Shown here piece by piece: positions 1-8,578 of a stretch of DNA of 64,000 nucleotides; position 1 is the first letter of the stretch; each line of letters starts with the position of its first letter. The position numbers were made by a program, and so were the translations under genes. The DNA is taken from contig DDUV01000042.1 of the NCBI GenBank assembly GCA_002344975.1, forward strand, positions 1-64,000, written 5' to 3'. This DNA comes from Saprospiraceae bacterium UBA2329 (GTDB taxonomy: Bacteria > Bacteroidota > Bacteroidia > Chitinophagales > Saprospiraceae). The notes beneath the pieces are model-generated. The model did not search any database. It was given only the letters and a program-made list of their open reading frames with translations, and was not told the origin of the DNA.

Positions 1-136
1 GGTCGCCTCTCCCTACTCGATTTTAGGGGCACATTTCGACCAGCGCCCGCTTTTCTTCGCCAAAAGATGGAATAAGAACCGCACTTCGGCGTTGTTGCAG
101 TTGTTTTAACTTTCTTTATCTCACAACTCTTCAATC

Positions 137-3091
137 ATGCTTGGAAGAACCATTACATTCCTTGTTGCGCTGGTTATGTTCAGTGCAACATCCTGGGCGC
201 AAACCGCCTACAAAACCGTCACCAAAACTTCTGCCGACGGCAAATACACCTGGCAGGAAGTGGAAAACGACCCTACCCGCTCTCGTTTTTACACGCTCAA
301 AAACGGCCTCACCGTCATTTTGGCTGAAAACAAATTGGAGCCGCGCATCATGACTTTGTTTGCCACCAAAGCCGGCAGCAAAAACGACCCGGCCACCAAC
401 ACGGGCCTGGCACACTACCTCGAACACATGCTTTTTAAGGGTACCGACCGTTTCGGCTCTTTAGATTATGCCAAAGAAAAAGTAGAACTCGACCGCATCG
501 AAGCGCTGTACGAACGCTACAACAAAACCATTGACGCGGAGGCGCGCAAGGCCATTTATCGCCAGATTGACTCTGTTTCAAGCGTGGCCGCCAAGTACGC
601 TATTGCCAACGAATACGACAAAATGATGTCGGCGCTGGGGTCAAACATGACCAATGCTTTCACTTCGTTTGAGAACACGACCTACATGGAAAACATCCCC
701 TCCAACAATTTGGAGCGTTTTCTGAAAGTGCAGGACGAGCGTTTCCGCAATCCGGTGCTGCGCTTGTTCCACACCGAGTTGGAAGCTGTTTATGAAGAAA
801 AAAACATCAGCTTGGATGACGGCAGCAACAAGGTTTTTGAGGCCATGTTTGCCAGCCTTTTCAAAAAACACCCCTACGGTACCCAAACCACCATCGGCAC
901 CATAGAACACCTCAAAAACCCCTCATTGAAGGCCATCCGCGACTACTACAATGCCTACTATGTGCCCAACAACATGGCCCTCATTCTGGCCGGCGATTTA
1001 GACCCCGATCAGACCATTGCTTTAGTGGACAAGTACTTCGGCGACTGGCAGAACAAAGCCGTGCCTCCGTTCAAATTTGAGCCGGAAGCGCCCCGCAACA
1101 CCGTAGAGGAAATCACCGTGACAAGCCCCGACGAAGAAAGCGTGGCCATTGGGTATGTAATGCCCAGCGCGCTCTCGAAGGAAGCGGTGGTGGCTGATTT
1201 GGTCAGTTCCATTCTGTACAACGGCAAGAGCGGCTTGGTGGACAAAAACTTGGTGAAGCAGCAAAAAGTACTGGAAGCTTATGGGTTCAATTACCTCCTC
1301 AAAGACTACGGCATTTTTTACTTCGGCGGTCGTCCTTTGGAGGGCCAGAGCTTGCAGGAACTCCGCGACCTCATCCTGATGGAAGTGGAAAATCTGAAAA
1401 AGGGCAATTTTGAGGAAGACCTCATCGCCGCTACCGTCAACAACCTGAAAGTGAGCCGCATACAAGAGCAGGAGAGCGCTATGAACATGGCCTTTGTGCT
1501 GCACGATCAGTTCGTTACCGGCAAGCCCTGGGCCGATTATATGGCAGGCATAGACGCCATGAGCCGCATCACCAAGCAAGACGTGGTGAATTTTGCCAAC
1601 AAATGGTTCGGCAACAACTACACGGTGGTTTATAAACTCTCCGGCGAAGACGAATCCGCCCAAAAAGTAGAAAAACCCTCCATCAACCCGGTAGAGGTGA
1701 ACCGCGAATCGCAGTCCGACTTCCTGCGCTCCATCGTGGAGACGCCCGCACAGCCGCTTTCGCCTGTTTTTCTCGATTACAACAAAGACATCCAGAAAAC
1801 ACAGTTGAAAAAGACGATTCCGGTTTGGGGTGTTAAAAACAACATCAACAACCTCTTTTCGCTGTATTATGTATTGGACATGGGTGAGAATCACAACAAA
1901 AAACTGCCCTTGGCCGTCAACTACCTCCAGCTCATCGGCACTTCCAAAATGAGCAATGAGCAGATCAACAAGGAGTTTTACAAGCTCGCCGTTGACTTCA
2001 GTATATTTGCCAGCCGCGACCAAGTGTATGTCTCCCTCTCCGGCCTTCAGGAAAACCTCGTTCCCGCTGTGAAGCTCCTCGAATCGCTGCTCAACGACCC
2101 CAAGCCCGATCAGGATGCTTTGGACAAAATGATTGCCGCCAAAATCAAAGAGCGCAACGACGCCACCCTCAATAAACGCGCCATTTTCTGGCAGGGCCTC
2201 GACGCCTATGTGGGTTACGGCCCCGTCAACCCGTTCAACGACGTGCTCAGCAACGCCGACATGCGCGCCATCAAAGCCGCCGAACTGACCGACATCATCA
2301 AGTCGCTGCCCAAGTACAAGCACCGCGTTTATTACTACGGTCCCAAAACGGTGACGGAAATGGCCGCCCAACTCAAGACGCTGCACAAAACGCCGGCCAA
2401 ACTCAACGACTACCCGGCCGAAAAGCAATATCAGCGCCAGATGCAGGCAGGAAATACCATCTATTTTGTGGACTACGACATGGTGCAGGCCGAAGTGGCC
2501 ATGCAGCGCTGGGACGAGTCGTTCAACGCCAAACTGTTGCCTATGGTGAGCGCTTTCAACGAGTACTACGGCGGCGGCATGGGTTCGGTGGTCTTCCAGG
2601 ACATCCGCGAATCTAAGGCGCTGGCGTACTCTGCCTTCTCCAGCTTTGCACGTCCCGGCAAGAAGGAAGACCCCTTCAGCGCGCTGTTTTACATTGGCAC
2701 ACAAGCAGACAAACTGCCCGACGCCATGGCTGCCATGAAAAACCTGATGACCAATATGCCCGAATCGGCCAAGCTGTGGGAAGTGGGGCAGCGTTCCATC
2801 AAGCAGGGCATTGAAACCCGCCGCATCACCAAAACCGGTATCCTGTTCAACTACCAAAGCGCCCTGCGCCTCGGCCTCGACTACGATACCCGCCGCGACA
2901 TCTACAACGCTGTGGATAAGATCACGCTGAACGACATCAAGCAGTTTCACGCAGATCGCTTCGCCGGCAAAAACTGGACGGTGCGCCTCATTGGTTCCAA
3001 AAAGCGCCTTGATATGGACGCCCTCAAGCCTTATGGCAAAGTGGTGGAACTGAGCCTGAAGGACATCTTCGGGTATGAGGTGGAGAAGTGA
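137..3091 (+). CDS. M16 family zinc metallopeptidase (insulinase/pitrilysin-like), exported
   Basis: A 984-residue protein with an N-terminal signal peptide (hydrophobic residues 5-20, Ala-Gln cleavage region near 21). The inverted zinc motif HYLEH is at residues 93-97, as in M16 peptidases, where the two His bind zinc and the Glu is catalytic. The third zinc ligand is probably in the ELEAVYEEKN segment near residue 215. That is farther from HxxEH than usual because a charged helical insert of about 50 residues lies between. The length fits a two-repeat M16 enzyme; the second half is the usual inactive M16_C-type half. It probably degrades peptides in the periplasm or at the outer membrane. 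The gene stands alone, with the next gene 170 bp downstream. Family assignment is firm; substrate is unknown. Confidence 0.93.
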   Translation: MLGRTITFLVALVMFSATSWAQTAYKTVTKTSADGKYTWQEVENDPTRSRFYTLKNGLTVILAENKLEPRIMTLFATKAGSKNDPATNTGLAHYLEHMLFKGTDRFGSLDYAKEKVELDRIEALYERYNKTIDAEARKAIYRQIDSVSSVAAKYAIANEYDKMMSALGSNMTNAFTSFENTTYMENIPSNNLERFLKVQDERFRNPVLRLFHTELEAVYEEKNISLDDGSNKVFEAMFASLFKKHPYGTQTTIGTIEHLKNPSLKAIRDYYNAYYVPNNMALILAGDLDPDQTIALVDKYFGDWQNKAVPPFKFEPEAPRNTVEEITVTSPDEESVAIGYVMPSALSKEAVVADLVSSILYNGKSGLVDKNLVKQQKVLEAYGFNYLLKDYGIFYFGGRPLEGQSLQELRDLILMEVENLKKGNFEEDLIAATVNNLKVSRIQEQESAMNMAFVLHDQFVTGKPWADYMAGIDAMSRITKQDVVNFANKWFGNNYTVVYKLSGEDESAQKVEKPSINPVEVNRESQSDFLRSIVETPAQPLSPVFLDYNKDIQKTQLKKTIPVWGVKNNINNLFSLYYVLDMGENHNKKLPLAVNYLQLIGTSKMSNEQINKEFYKLAVDFSIFASRDQVYVSLSGLQENLVPAVKLLESLLNDPKPDQDALDKMIAAKIKERNDATLNKRAIFWQGLDAYVGYGPVNPFNDVLSNADMRAIKAAELTDIIKSLPKYKHRVYYYGPKTVTEMAAQLKTLHKTPAKLNDYPAEKQYQRQMQAGNTIYFVDYDMVQAEVAMQRWDESFNAKLLPMVSAFNEYYGGGMGSVVFQDIRESKALAYSAFSSFARPGKKEDPFSALFYIGTQADKLPDAMAAMKNLMTNMPESAKLWEVGQRSIKQGIETRRITKTGILFNYQSALRLGLDYDTRRDIYNAVDKITLNDIKQFHADRFAGKNWTVRLIGSKKRLDMDALKPYGKVVELSLKDIFGYEVEK

Positions 3092-3263
3092 TTTCTTAGC
3101 TGCGAGCCGCGAGGAAAATAGAGCGGGGGTAAGATACTTTGTTTGATATCCATGTTTTACCTTTGTCTCTATAAAGCCTCCAACTGAAAATGAGGCGGTT
3201 GCTTGAACAAAGCGCCGCCTCACTTTTTGAACCCGTTTCTTCATAACCAAAACCTTATTCATC

Positions 3264-3860
3264 ATGCAAAACCTCCAATTTCCGCTCGAATTTCAGTTCA
3301 AAATCGCGACGCTGTCCAACGATTTTACCGCCACAGACGCTTCCGGCAGAACCCTGGCTTATGTGCGTCAGAAGCTCCTCAAACTTGTGGATGAAGTGGT
3401 TGTCTTCAGCGACGAAACCCGCAGCCAGGAGCTCTACCGCATCAAAGCCAACCAGTGGATTGACTTTTCGGCCACCTACACTTTTACCAATCCATTGGGA
3501 CAGGAAGTAGGCCGCATTGCCCGCAAGGGCTGGGCTTCTATCTGGAAGGCGCACTACGAGATTTTTGACGAAAACAAAGCTCCCGACCTCATCGTGCGCG
3601 AAGAAAATGCTTGGATCAAAGTGGCCGATCACCTGCTGGGAGAAATACCGATTCTGGGTTTGTTCACCGGGTATTTGTTCAATCCTTCTTACATCGTATC
3701 CCGCCCCGACGGCACGCAGGTGGTGCGTTTGCAAAAACAGCCGTCTTTCTTCGGTCGCCGCTTTGTGGTCACGCAATTCGGCCCCTTTGAGCAGGGCGAA
3801 GAAGTGCGCATCTTGCTGGGCCTGATGATGATGATTTTGTTGGAAAGGAGGAGAGGGTAG
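3264..3860 (+). CDS. LURP-one-related / scramblase-like (Tubby C-terminal-like fold) protein
   Basis: A 198-residue soluble protein without a signal peptide. The repeating beta pattern of 'DASGRTLAYVRQK', 'ANPLGQEVGRIARK' type strands and the 'YEIFDENKAPDLIVREENAW' stretch fit the LURP-one-related/phospholipid-scramblase family (Tubby-like beta barrel around a hydrophobic helix). The hydrophobic 'LLGEIPILGLFTGYLFNPSY' segment near residue 125 would be the central helix. Function in bacteria is not established. A TACCTTTG element at 3158-3165 could be the promoter -7 box, but a TTTG at the right spacing is not clear. A bidirectional terminator follows. The family call is from pattern recognition only. 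Confidence 0.6.
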   Translation: MQNLQFPLEFQFKIATLSNDFTATDASGRTLAYVRQKLLKLVDEVVVFSDETRSQELYRIKANQWIDFSATYTFTNPLGQEVGRIARKGWASIWKAHYEIFDENKAPDLIVREENAWIKVADHLLGEIPILGLFTGYLFNPSYIVSRPDGTQVVRLQKQPSFFGRRFVVTQFGPFEQGEEVRILLGLMMMILLERRRG

Positions 3861-3890
3861 GGGCTACTTTTCTCAATATCAGGGAGTTGA

Positions 3891-3929
3891 AAAACGCCAT
3901 TCTGCGAGGTACGCGGGATGGCGTTTTTG
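3891..3929. terminator. Bidirectional hairpin terminator
   Basis: AAAAACGCCAT (3891-3901) pairs perfectly with ATGGCGTTTTT (3919-3929) around a 17-nt loop. The A-tract and T-tract on the two sides give a rho-independent terminator in both directions. It sits between the convergent genes ending at 3860 and 3985. Confidence 0.85.
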
Positions 3930-3984
3930 TATTGCGGGGTACACCTTCGAGCGGGGTTCATCAGCCTCAAAAAATGGATTGATT

Positions 3985-4347
3985 TTAGGACGCTCCCCCC
4001 TCCCGCTCTATCAACTGATTCCCATAATCCCTTATCTGATGGATCAGCGGGATTACTTCCCGGCCTTTTTCCGTGAGGGAGTACTCCGTTTTGGGCGGCA
4101 CTACCGGATACACTTCCCGGTGAATGTAGCCGTCTGCTTCCAATTCCCGGAGTTGAGCCGTCAGCATTTTGTCTGAAATATGCGGTATTCGGCGCAATTC
4201 GCTGTATCGCATCGTCTGGTCTTTGAGGCGCCACAGAATGGGCATTTTCCAGATGCCGCCGATTTGCTCCATCACCAATTGGACGGGATTGTAATACACT
4301 TTTCCCTTGTATATAAAATCCGGCATTGTTAATTGTTTGGTTTTCAA
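3985..4347 (-). CDS. HxlR-family winged-helix transcriptional regulator
   Basis: A 120-residue protein with the HxlR core: 'NPVQLVMEQIGGIWKMPIL' followed by 'RYSELRRIPHISDKMLTAQL' (recognition helix) and the wing 'VPPKTEYSLTEKGREVIPL'. HxlR proteins are dimeric repressors or activators, often responding to electrophiles or aldehydes through an N-terminal Cys. This protein contains no cysteine, and Asn occupies the usual Cys position before P-V, so thiol sensing is excluded. It is divergently transcribed from a DJ-1/PfpI gene across a 109-bp gap that holds a 10-bp-arm palindrome, so it probably controls that gene and itself. Confidence 0.9.
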   Translation of the reverse strand: MKTKQLTMPDFIYKGKVYYNPVQLVMEQIGGIWKMPILWRLKDQTMRYSELRRIPHISDKMLTAQLRELEADGYIHREVYPVVPPKTEYSLTEKGREVIPLIHQIRDYGNQLIEREGGAS

Positions 4348-4353
4348 ATACTA

Positions 4354-4382
4354 ACTTAAAAGTATGTATCGCACTTTTAAGT
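4354..4382. promoter_or_regulatory. Palindromic operator candidate between HxlR and DJ-1 genes
   Basis: ACTTAAAAGT (4354-4363) and ACTTTTAAGT (4373-4382) are exact reverse complements separated by 9 bp. The site starts 7 bp upstream of the HxlR start and lies about 75 bp upstream of the DJ-1 start. Position and symmetry fit a dimeric winged-helix regulator; assigning it to this HxlR protein is inference. Confidence 0.65.
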
Positions 4383-4456
4383 AATACTCTTGGCAAAGGT
4401 AGGTATATGCCCCCAACTTTGCGCCATCATTTTTCACTCAATCACATTACCAAACG

Positions 4457-5221
4457 ATGAGTCAGATAACCGAAGTTCAGTCTTATGTCCATTTTCATGG
4501 AGCGCCTTCCAAAGGCAAAATATTGATGGTGGCCAGTTCGCCCGCTACTTCTCAGCAAACAGGTTGGCCCATTGGCTTCTGGGCTGCCGAATTGACGCAC
4601 CCTTTGCGCGTATTTCAGGAGGCCGGCTATGAAGTGGAACTCGTGAGCACCGAGGGCGGAAAACTGATGATGGATGGCTATTCCGATCCTGCCGATCCCA
4701 GCGGCTACTCGGCGCACGACGTTATTTCGCGGGGCTACCTGCAACAGCAGTGGTTCAACGACATGCTGGATAATACCAAAAAACTCAGCGATGTGAACCC
4801 CGCCGACTATGTGGCCGTCTTCCTCGTAGGCGGTCAGGGGCCGATGTACACTTTCCGGGGCAATCAGGAGCTGGAAAAGGTATTCGCGCACTTTTACGAA
4901 AGCGGAAAGCCCTCGGCAGCGGTATGTCATTCTACCACTTTGCTGCTCGAAGCCAAAACATCGAACGGCGAGCTGCTCGTGAAGGGCAAAACCTGGACGG
5001 GCTTTGCCGATGCAGAGGAGGAATTTGCCGATCAGGCGGTGGGCATGAAAATCCAGCCGTACCGCATCGAAACGGAAGCGAGAAAAATAGCCGGTACCAC
5101 GTTCAAAGTAGCGGCGCCGTTTTCGTCTTACGCTATCCAGGACGGCAACCTGATTACCGGACAGCAGCAAAATTCGGGCGCGGCGGCGGCGGAGTTGGTG
5201 GTAAAAGCACTCCAACAATGA
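4457..5221 (+). CDS. DJ-1/PfpI family protein (class I glutamine-amidotransferase-like, Hsp31/glyoxalase III type)
   Basis: A 254-residue cytoplasmic protein. The nucleophile elbow A-V-C-H-S places the reactive Cys at residue 157, and the 'GFWAAELTHP' segment near residue 40 supplies the conserved Glu of Hsp31-like members. Relatives are glyoxalase III/deglycase-like enzymes or chaperones acting on methylglyoxal and similar carbonyls; the exact activity here is unknown. The stop overlaps the ATG of the next gene by 4 bp (ATGA), so the two are translationally linked. The divergent HxlR gene suggests induction by a carbonyl or oxidative signal (inference). Confidence 0.87.
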   Translation: MSQITEVQSYVHFHGAPSKGKILMVASSPATSQQTGWPIGFWAAELTHPLRVFQEAGYEVELVSTEGGKLMMDGYSDPADPSGYSAHDVISRGYLQQQWFNDMLDNTKKLSDVNPADYVAVFLVGGQGPMYTFRGNQELEKVFAHFYESGKPSAAVCHSTTLLLEAKTSNGELLVKGKTWTGFADAEEEFADQAVGMKIQPYRIETEARKIAGTTFKVAAPFSSYAIQDGNLITGQQQNSGAAAAELVVKALQQ

Positions 5222-5859
5222 TGCTTGTTGTTACAAAATGTGCGGTTTTGGCGGCCATGCTCCTGTACGGGGGTATGGCCGCGGCCCAATCGGTGGAAGC
5301 CTACTTCGGCCATCAACGGGCAGGCGTGGACCTGATGTGGTTCAGCAATTTCAAAGACGCCCAAGGTGAGCGCAGCCCCTTTTTGTTTTTCAGCCGCAAC
5401 CGAGCAAGCACCAATTACGACCACTCGCCGACGGCTTTCGGCTCTACCAATGCCGTGTCGTACAATTTCAAAAGCGGTTGGGGCTTAGTGGCGGTTGGCT
5501 CCTATCTGAATGCAGGTTTCAGGCCCAAAGCCGGAGTGCAATTCGTAAAAATGAAGGGCGATTTTCTGTTTTTCGGCTGGCTCGTGGCCGACCTGAAGCG
5601 GGAAGGAAACCTCGATTTGTTCGGCATGTTTCGCTGGCAGCCGAAGCTGGGTAAAGGCAACCTGCGGCTGTTCTCGCAGTTGGAGTTGTTCCCGGTTTAT
5701 CATCCCGACAACGATATTTGGAGCATCACCCAGCGTGTAAGGGCGGGTGTCAAAGATCGCACCTGGGAGGCGGGCCTGATGGCGGATTTCAATCAGGCGG
5801 GCAAAATAGATTTTATTCAAACAAATAATTTGGGCGCATTTCTACGTCATGACTTTTAA
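5218..5859 (+). CDS. Exported protein of unknown function, predicted small outer-membrane beta-barrel
   Basis: 213 residues. The start was chosen at the ATG overlapping the previous stop (ATGA); a longer frame opening further upstream only reads through the DJ-1 gene. An N-terminal signal peptide (hydrophobic residues 3-20 ending in AAAQ) is followed by alternating aromatic/polar strands such as 'GDFLFFGWLVADLKREGNLD' and 'GMFRWQPKLGKGNLRLFSQL', and the protein ends in Phe. This fits a small barrel of roughly 8-10 strands. I do not recognise a named family. Its place between DJ-1 and carbonic anhydrase genes suggests one stress or CO2-related transcript. Confidence 0.65.
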   Translation: MMLVVTKCAVLAAMLLYGGMAAAQSVEAYFGHQRAGVDLMWFSNFKDAQGERSPFLFFSRNRASTNYDHSPTAFGSTNAVSYNFKSGWGLVAVGSYLNAGFRPKAGVQFVKMKGDFLFFGWLVADLKREGNLDLFGMFRWQPKLGKGNLRLFSQLELFPVYHPDNDIWSITQRVRAGVKDRTWEAGLMADFNQAGKIDFIQTNNLGAFLRHDF

Positions 5860-5886
5860 TGTGCATTTTTGCTTAAAAATACCGAT

Positions 5887-6531
5887 ATGGATTTCAATAA
5901 GATATTTCAAAACAACCAACTTTGGATTGCCGAGAAACTCGCAGCCGACCCCCACTATTTCGAGACCTTAGCCAAAGGGCAAACGCCGGAATTCCTGTAC
6001 ATCGGATGCTCCGACAGCCGGGTAACAGCAGAAGATCTGATGGGCTTGCAGCCGGGCGAAGTGTTTATTCACCGGAATATTGCCAATCAAGTCGTTCCTA
6101 CCGACAACAACGTCAATGCCGTCATTCAGTATGCGGTGGAGCATCTGAAAGTCAAGCATATCATTGTGTGTGGGCACTACGAGTGCGGCGGCGTGAAGGC
6201 AGCCCTGCACCCCAGCGACATGGGGCAATTAAACAGCTGGCTGCAAACGCTGCGGGATGTGCGCCGTTTACACAGGCAAGAACTGGAAGCCATCGACGAT
6301 AAGACGAAACTGTTCGATCGCTTAGTAGAACTCAATGTGTTGGAACAATGTACCAACATCATAAAAATAGATCATGTACAGCGGGCCTGGTACAAAACCG
6401 GATACCCCAAAATTCATGGCTGGGTGTTTGATGTACGCACCGGCAAGCTCATTGATCTGAAACTGAACATGGAAAAAGAATTCGGTTCGATCCGGCATAT
6501 TTATGACTTAAAGCCATTGGAAAAACAATGA
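5887..6531 (+). CDS. Beta-class carbonic anhydrase
   Basis: 214 residues from the ATG at 5887; an in-frame start 18 bp upstream adds a non-conserved leader and is less likely. The zinc and active-site residues of beta-carbonic anhydrases are present: C41-x-D43-x-R45 in 'YIGCSDSRVTAED', and H97 with C100 in 'CGHYECGGV'. It interconverts CO2 and bicarbonate in the cytoplasm. The last codons overlap the bestrophin gene by 4 bp (ATGA), and a TMEM175-like channel gene follows, suggesting bicarbonate or ion balance linked to hydration of CO2. Confidence 0.95.
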   Translation: MDFNKIFQNNQLWIAEKLAADPHYFETLAKGQTPEFLYIGCSDSRVTAEDLMGLQPGEVFIHRNIANQVVPTDNNVNAVIQYAVEHLKVKHIIVCGHYECGGVKAALHPSDMGQLNSWLQTLRDVRRLHRQELEAIDDKTKLFDRLVELNVLEQCTNIIKIDHVQRAWYKTGYPKIHGWVFDVRTGKLIDLKLNMEKEFGSIRHIYDLKPLEKQ

Positions 6532-7466
6532 TCGTCAAAAAAATATTCAATCCGCTGTCTGTGGCGCGCTACATGCGCGTCGAATTGATCGCATCCACGA
6601 TATTGTCGGCAGCCGTATTTTTTCTGTACCACAACCGGCATTTGGAAAAAGTAAGCCTGCCGTTTTCCATTGCGGCTATTCTGGGTAGTGCCTTGGCCAT
6701 TTTTCTGGCATTTCGCAACAACAACTCCTACAGCCGTTGGTGGGAGGCCCGCACGGTGTGGGGCGGCATCGTCAACTCCAGCCGGGTGCTGGCGCGCCTC
6801 ATCATCACCTTTGCCGACAGCCATTCGCACCAGCCCCAGTATGTAAAAGAGCGGAGCGAAGCCTTCAAAAAAGAAATGGTGTATTTGCTCATTGCCTGGG
6901 GGCACGCCCTGCGCCTGCATTTGCGCAGGCAGGACGACTGGGAAGCGCTGCGGCCCTTGCTTTCGGAAGCCGCTTTCCGTTCGGTGGCTGCATCCAAAAA
7001 CCAGCCCAATGCCCTGCAATTGCTGACAGGGCGGCGGATTTACGAGGCTATGGCCGACGGTACGCTGGGCGGTTTTGACAGTTTCCAAATGGAGGGACAG
7101 CTATTGGCCTTAGCCAACTACCAGGGCGCCTGCGAACGCATCAAAAACACGCCGCTGCTGCGGCAATATCACTTCTTTACCAAGTTGTTTTTAATCGTTT
7201 TTATGGCCCTGCTGCCGTTTTCGCTCATCGCCGATTTCAGCAAAATGGGCGCGCCGGCACTGATGATTCCTGTCAGTATTCTGGTGTCGTTTGTCTTTGG
7301 CGTGATGGGCAAAGTCGGCGAGGTGAACGAAGACCCCTTTGAAAACCGGATTACAGACGTGCCGCTCACGGCCCTGTGCAATACGATAGAGCGGGATTTG
7401 CGGGAAATGCTGGGTGAAACGGATTTGCCGGACAAGCTGGAGCCGAAGGAAGGGTTTATTTTTTAG
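6528..7466 (+). CDS. Bestrophin-family anion channel
   Basis: 312 residues with four hydrophobic segments, two near residues 20-65 and two near 215-265. Bestrophin hallmarks are 'NNSYSRWWEARTVWGGIVN' after the second helix, and the C-terminal 'NEDPFENRITDVPLTALCN' block that forms the cytoplasmic part of the pore. Bacterial bestrophins form pentameric channels, some cation- and some anion-selective, and eukaryotic ones conduct chloride and bicarbonate. The 4-bp overlap with a carbonic anhydrase makes bicarbonate an attractive but unproven substrate. Confidence 0.9.
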   Translation: MIVKKIFNPLSVARYMRVELIASTILSAAVFFLYHNRHLEKVSLPFSIAAILGSALAIFLAFRNNNSYSRWWEARTVWGGIVNSSRVLARLIITFADSHSHQPQYVKERSEAFKKEMVYLLIAWGHALRLHLRRQDDWEALRPLLSEAAFRSVAASKNQPNALQLLTGRRIYEAMADGTLGGFDSFQMEGQLLALANYQGACERIKNTPLLRQYHFFTKLFLIVFMALLPFSLIADFSKMGAPALMIPVSILVSFVFGVMGKVGEVNEDPFENRITDVPLTALCNTIERDLREMLGETDLPDKLEPKEGFIF

Positions 7467-7469
7467 AAT

Positions 7470-8048
7470 ATGTTGTCCAAAAACAGAATCGAGGCATTCA
7501 GCGACGGCGTCATTGCCATTATCATCACCATCATGGCATTTGATCTGAAAATAACCGAGCTGAGTCCCGGTTTTTCTGATCAAGACGTGTGGAATGCGCT
7601 CCGTATGGTGGTACCCAAGGTGTTGTCTTACATTTTGAGTTTTATGGTACTGGCCATTATGTGGCTCAACCATCATGTTTTATTTGAAAGAATACCCCAT
7701 TCCACGCCCCGCTTGGTATGGTACAATATGTTTTTGCTGTTTGCCATGTCTTTGATCCCCATGCCCACGCACTTTCTGGCGGCTCATCCGTTTTTACCGC
7801 AGGCGGTCATGTTTTATGGCTTGGTGATGTTTTTGAATGCATTTGGCTTTTTATTGCTGAGGCGGTATGCGGCAATAGAAGGCCAACTCATTCCTTACAG
7901 TGCCGTGGTTCACAGGAGCAATGTGGTATCCACTTTGCTCTATTTGTCATCGGTGCTGCTGGCCTTCGTTTCTGTGTATCTGTCTTTCATTATCTTTATC
8001 GGTATTCCGGTTTGGTATTTTTTGCCGGAGCGACTGAGCAGGCGATGA
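7470..8048 (+). CDS. TMEM175/DUF1211-family potassium channel subunit
   Basis: 192 residues beginning with the TMEM175 signature 'RIEAFSDGVIAIIITIMA' on the first helix, followed by five further hydrophobic segments. The single six-helix unit matches bacterial TMEM175 proteins, which assemble as tetrameric, weakly K+-selective channels. It starts 3 bp after the bestrophin stop and is the last gene of the run that begins with the DJ-1 gene. It meets the response regulator gene tail-to-tail with only 8 bp between, and no clear terminator is visible. Confidence 0.88.
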   Translation: MLSKNRIEAFSDGVIAIIITIMAFDLKITELSPGFSDQDVWNALRMVVPKVLSYILSFMVLAIMWLNHHVLFERIPHSTPRLVWYNMFLLFAMSLIPMPTHFLAAHPFLPQAVMFYGLVMFLNAFGFLLLRRYAAIEGQLIPYSAVVHRSNVVSTLLYLSSVLLAFVSVYLSFIIFIGIPVWYFLPERLSRR

Positions 8049-8056
8049 ATCACCTC

Positions 8057-8554
8057 TCACCCCATCCGTCGCAGCCGCTCCAATACAGTTTCCTTATCCA
8101 ATACCGGCAGAAACGGTTCGTAGTTCAGGCCCTGATCAAACAGGAAGCGGGTGAGCAGGATGCGGGCCTGTTTTTGGAGGATTTCCACGTTCCAGGGTTT
8201 TTCGATGTAGCGGTCAATGGCCGCCTGATTGATGGCTTCTATCGTGTCCTGATGGGTAGCCAGGCCGGTGAGCAGCAGTTTTTTGGTGTGCCGAAAGCGC
8301 CCGTCTTTGTTCACGTCTATGAGCAATTGCACCCCGCTTTTGCCGGGCATGACGTGGTCGCATACCATGAGGCCCACATAGTCGCCCTGAGCGTCCAGCT
8401 CATCCAACAGCTCTTCCGCTTCGTCGGCACTCTCGCAGCCTTCGAGGAAGAACGGGCCTTCAAATATTTCGAGGTCTTTCAGTACTGTATTGAGTACTTC
8501 GCGTTGGTCCTCTACGCAGATGATGTATGTTTTTTCCATAGCGTTTTTATTCAA
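8057..8554 (-). CDS. Response regulator, receiver domain plus short C-terminal tail
   Basis: 165 residues, possibly starting at the second ATG (residue 6, 'MEKTYIICVED'). A CheY-like receiver is shown by the acidic pair E15-D16, phospho-acceptor D66 in 'VCDHVMPGKSG', the Thr of 'LLLTGLATH' and the Lys of 'YIEKPWN'. The roughly 35-residue tail is not a recognisable DNA-binding domain, so output is probably by protein contact. It lies 24 bp downstream of the histidine kinase gene and is probably its partner. Confidence 0.9.
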   Translation of the reverse strand: MNKNAMEKTYIICVEDQREVLNTVLKDLEIFEGPFFLEGCESADEAEELLDELDAQGDYVGLMVCDHVMPGKSGVQLLIDVNKDGRFRHTKKLLLTGLATHQDTIEAINQAAIDRYIEKPWNVEILQKQARILLTRFLFDQGLNYEPFLPVLDKETVLERLRRMG

Positions 8555-8578
8555 GATTTCGGATTCCGGATTTCGGAT

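Noticed and set aside
1022..3265. Long antisense open frame (over 700 codons) opposite the M16 peptidase
   Set aside because: It results from codon bias of the real gene; the translation is low-complexity His/Val/Gly-rich with no domain, while the plus strand encodes a complete M16 enzyme.
4924..5217. Extended N-terminus for the small barrel protein
   Set aside because: This part overlaps the DJ-1 gene in another frame; the signal peptide starts right at the ATGA overlap at 5218.
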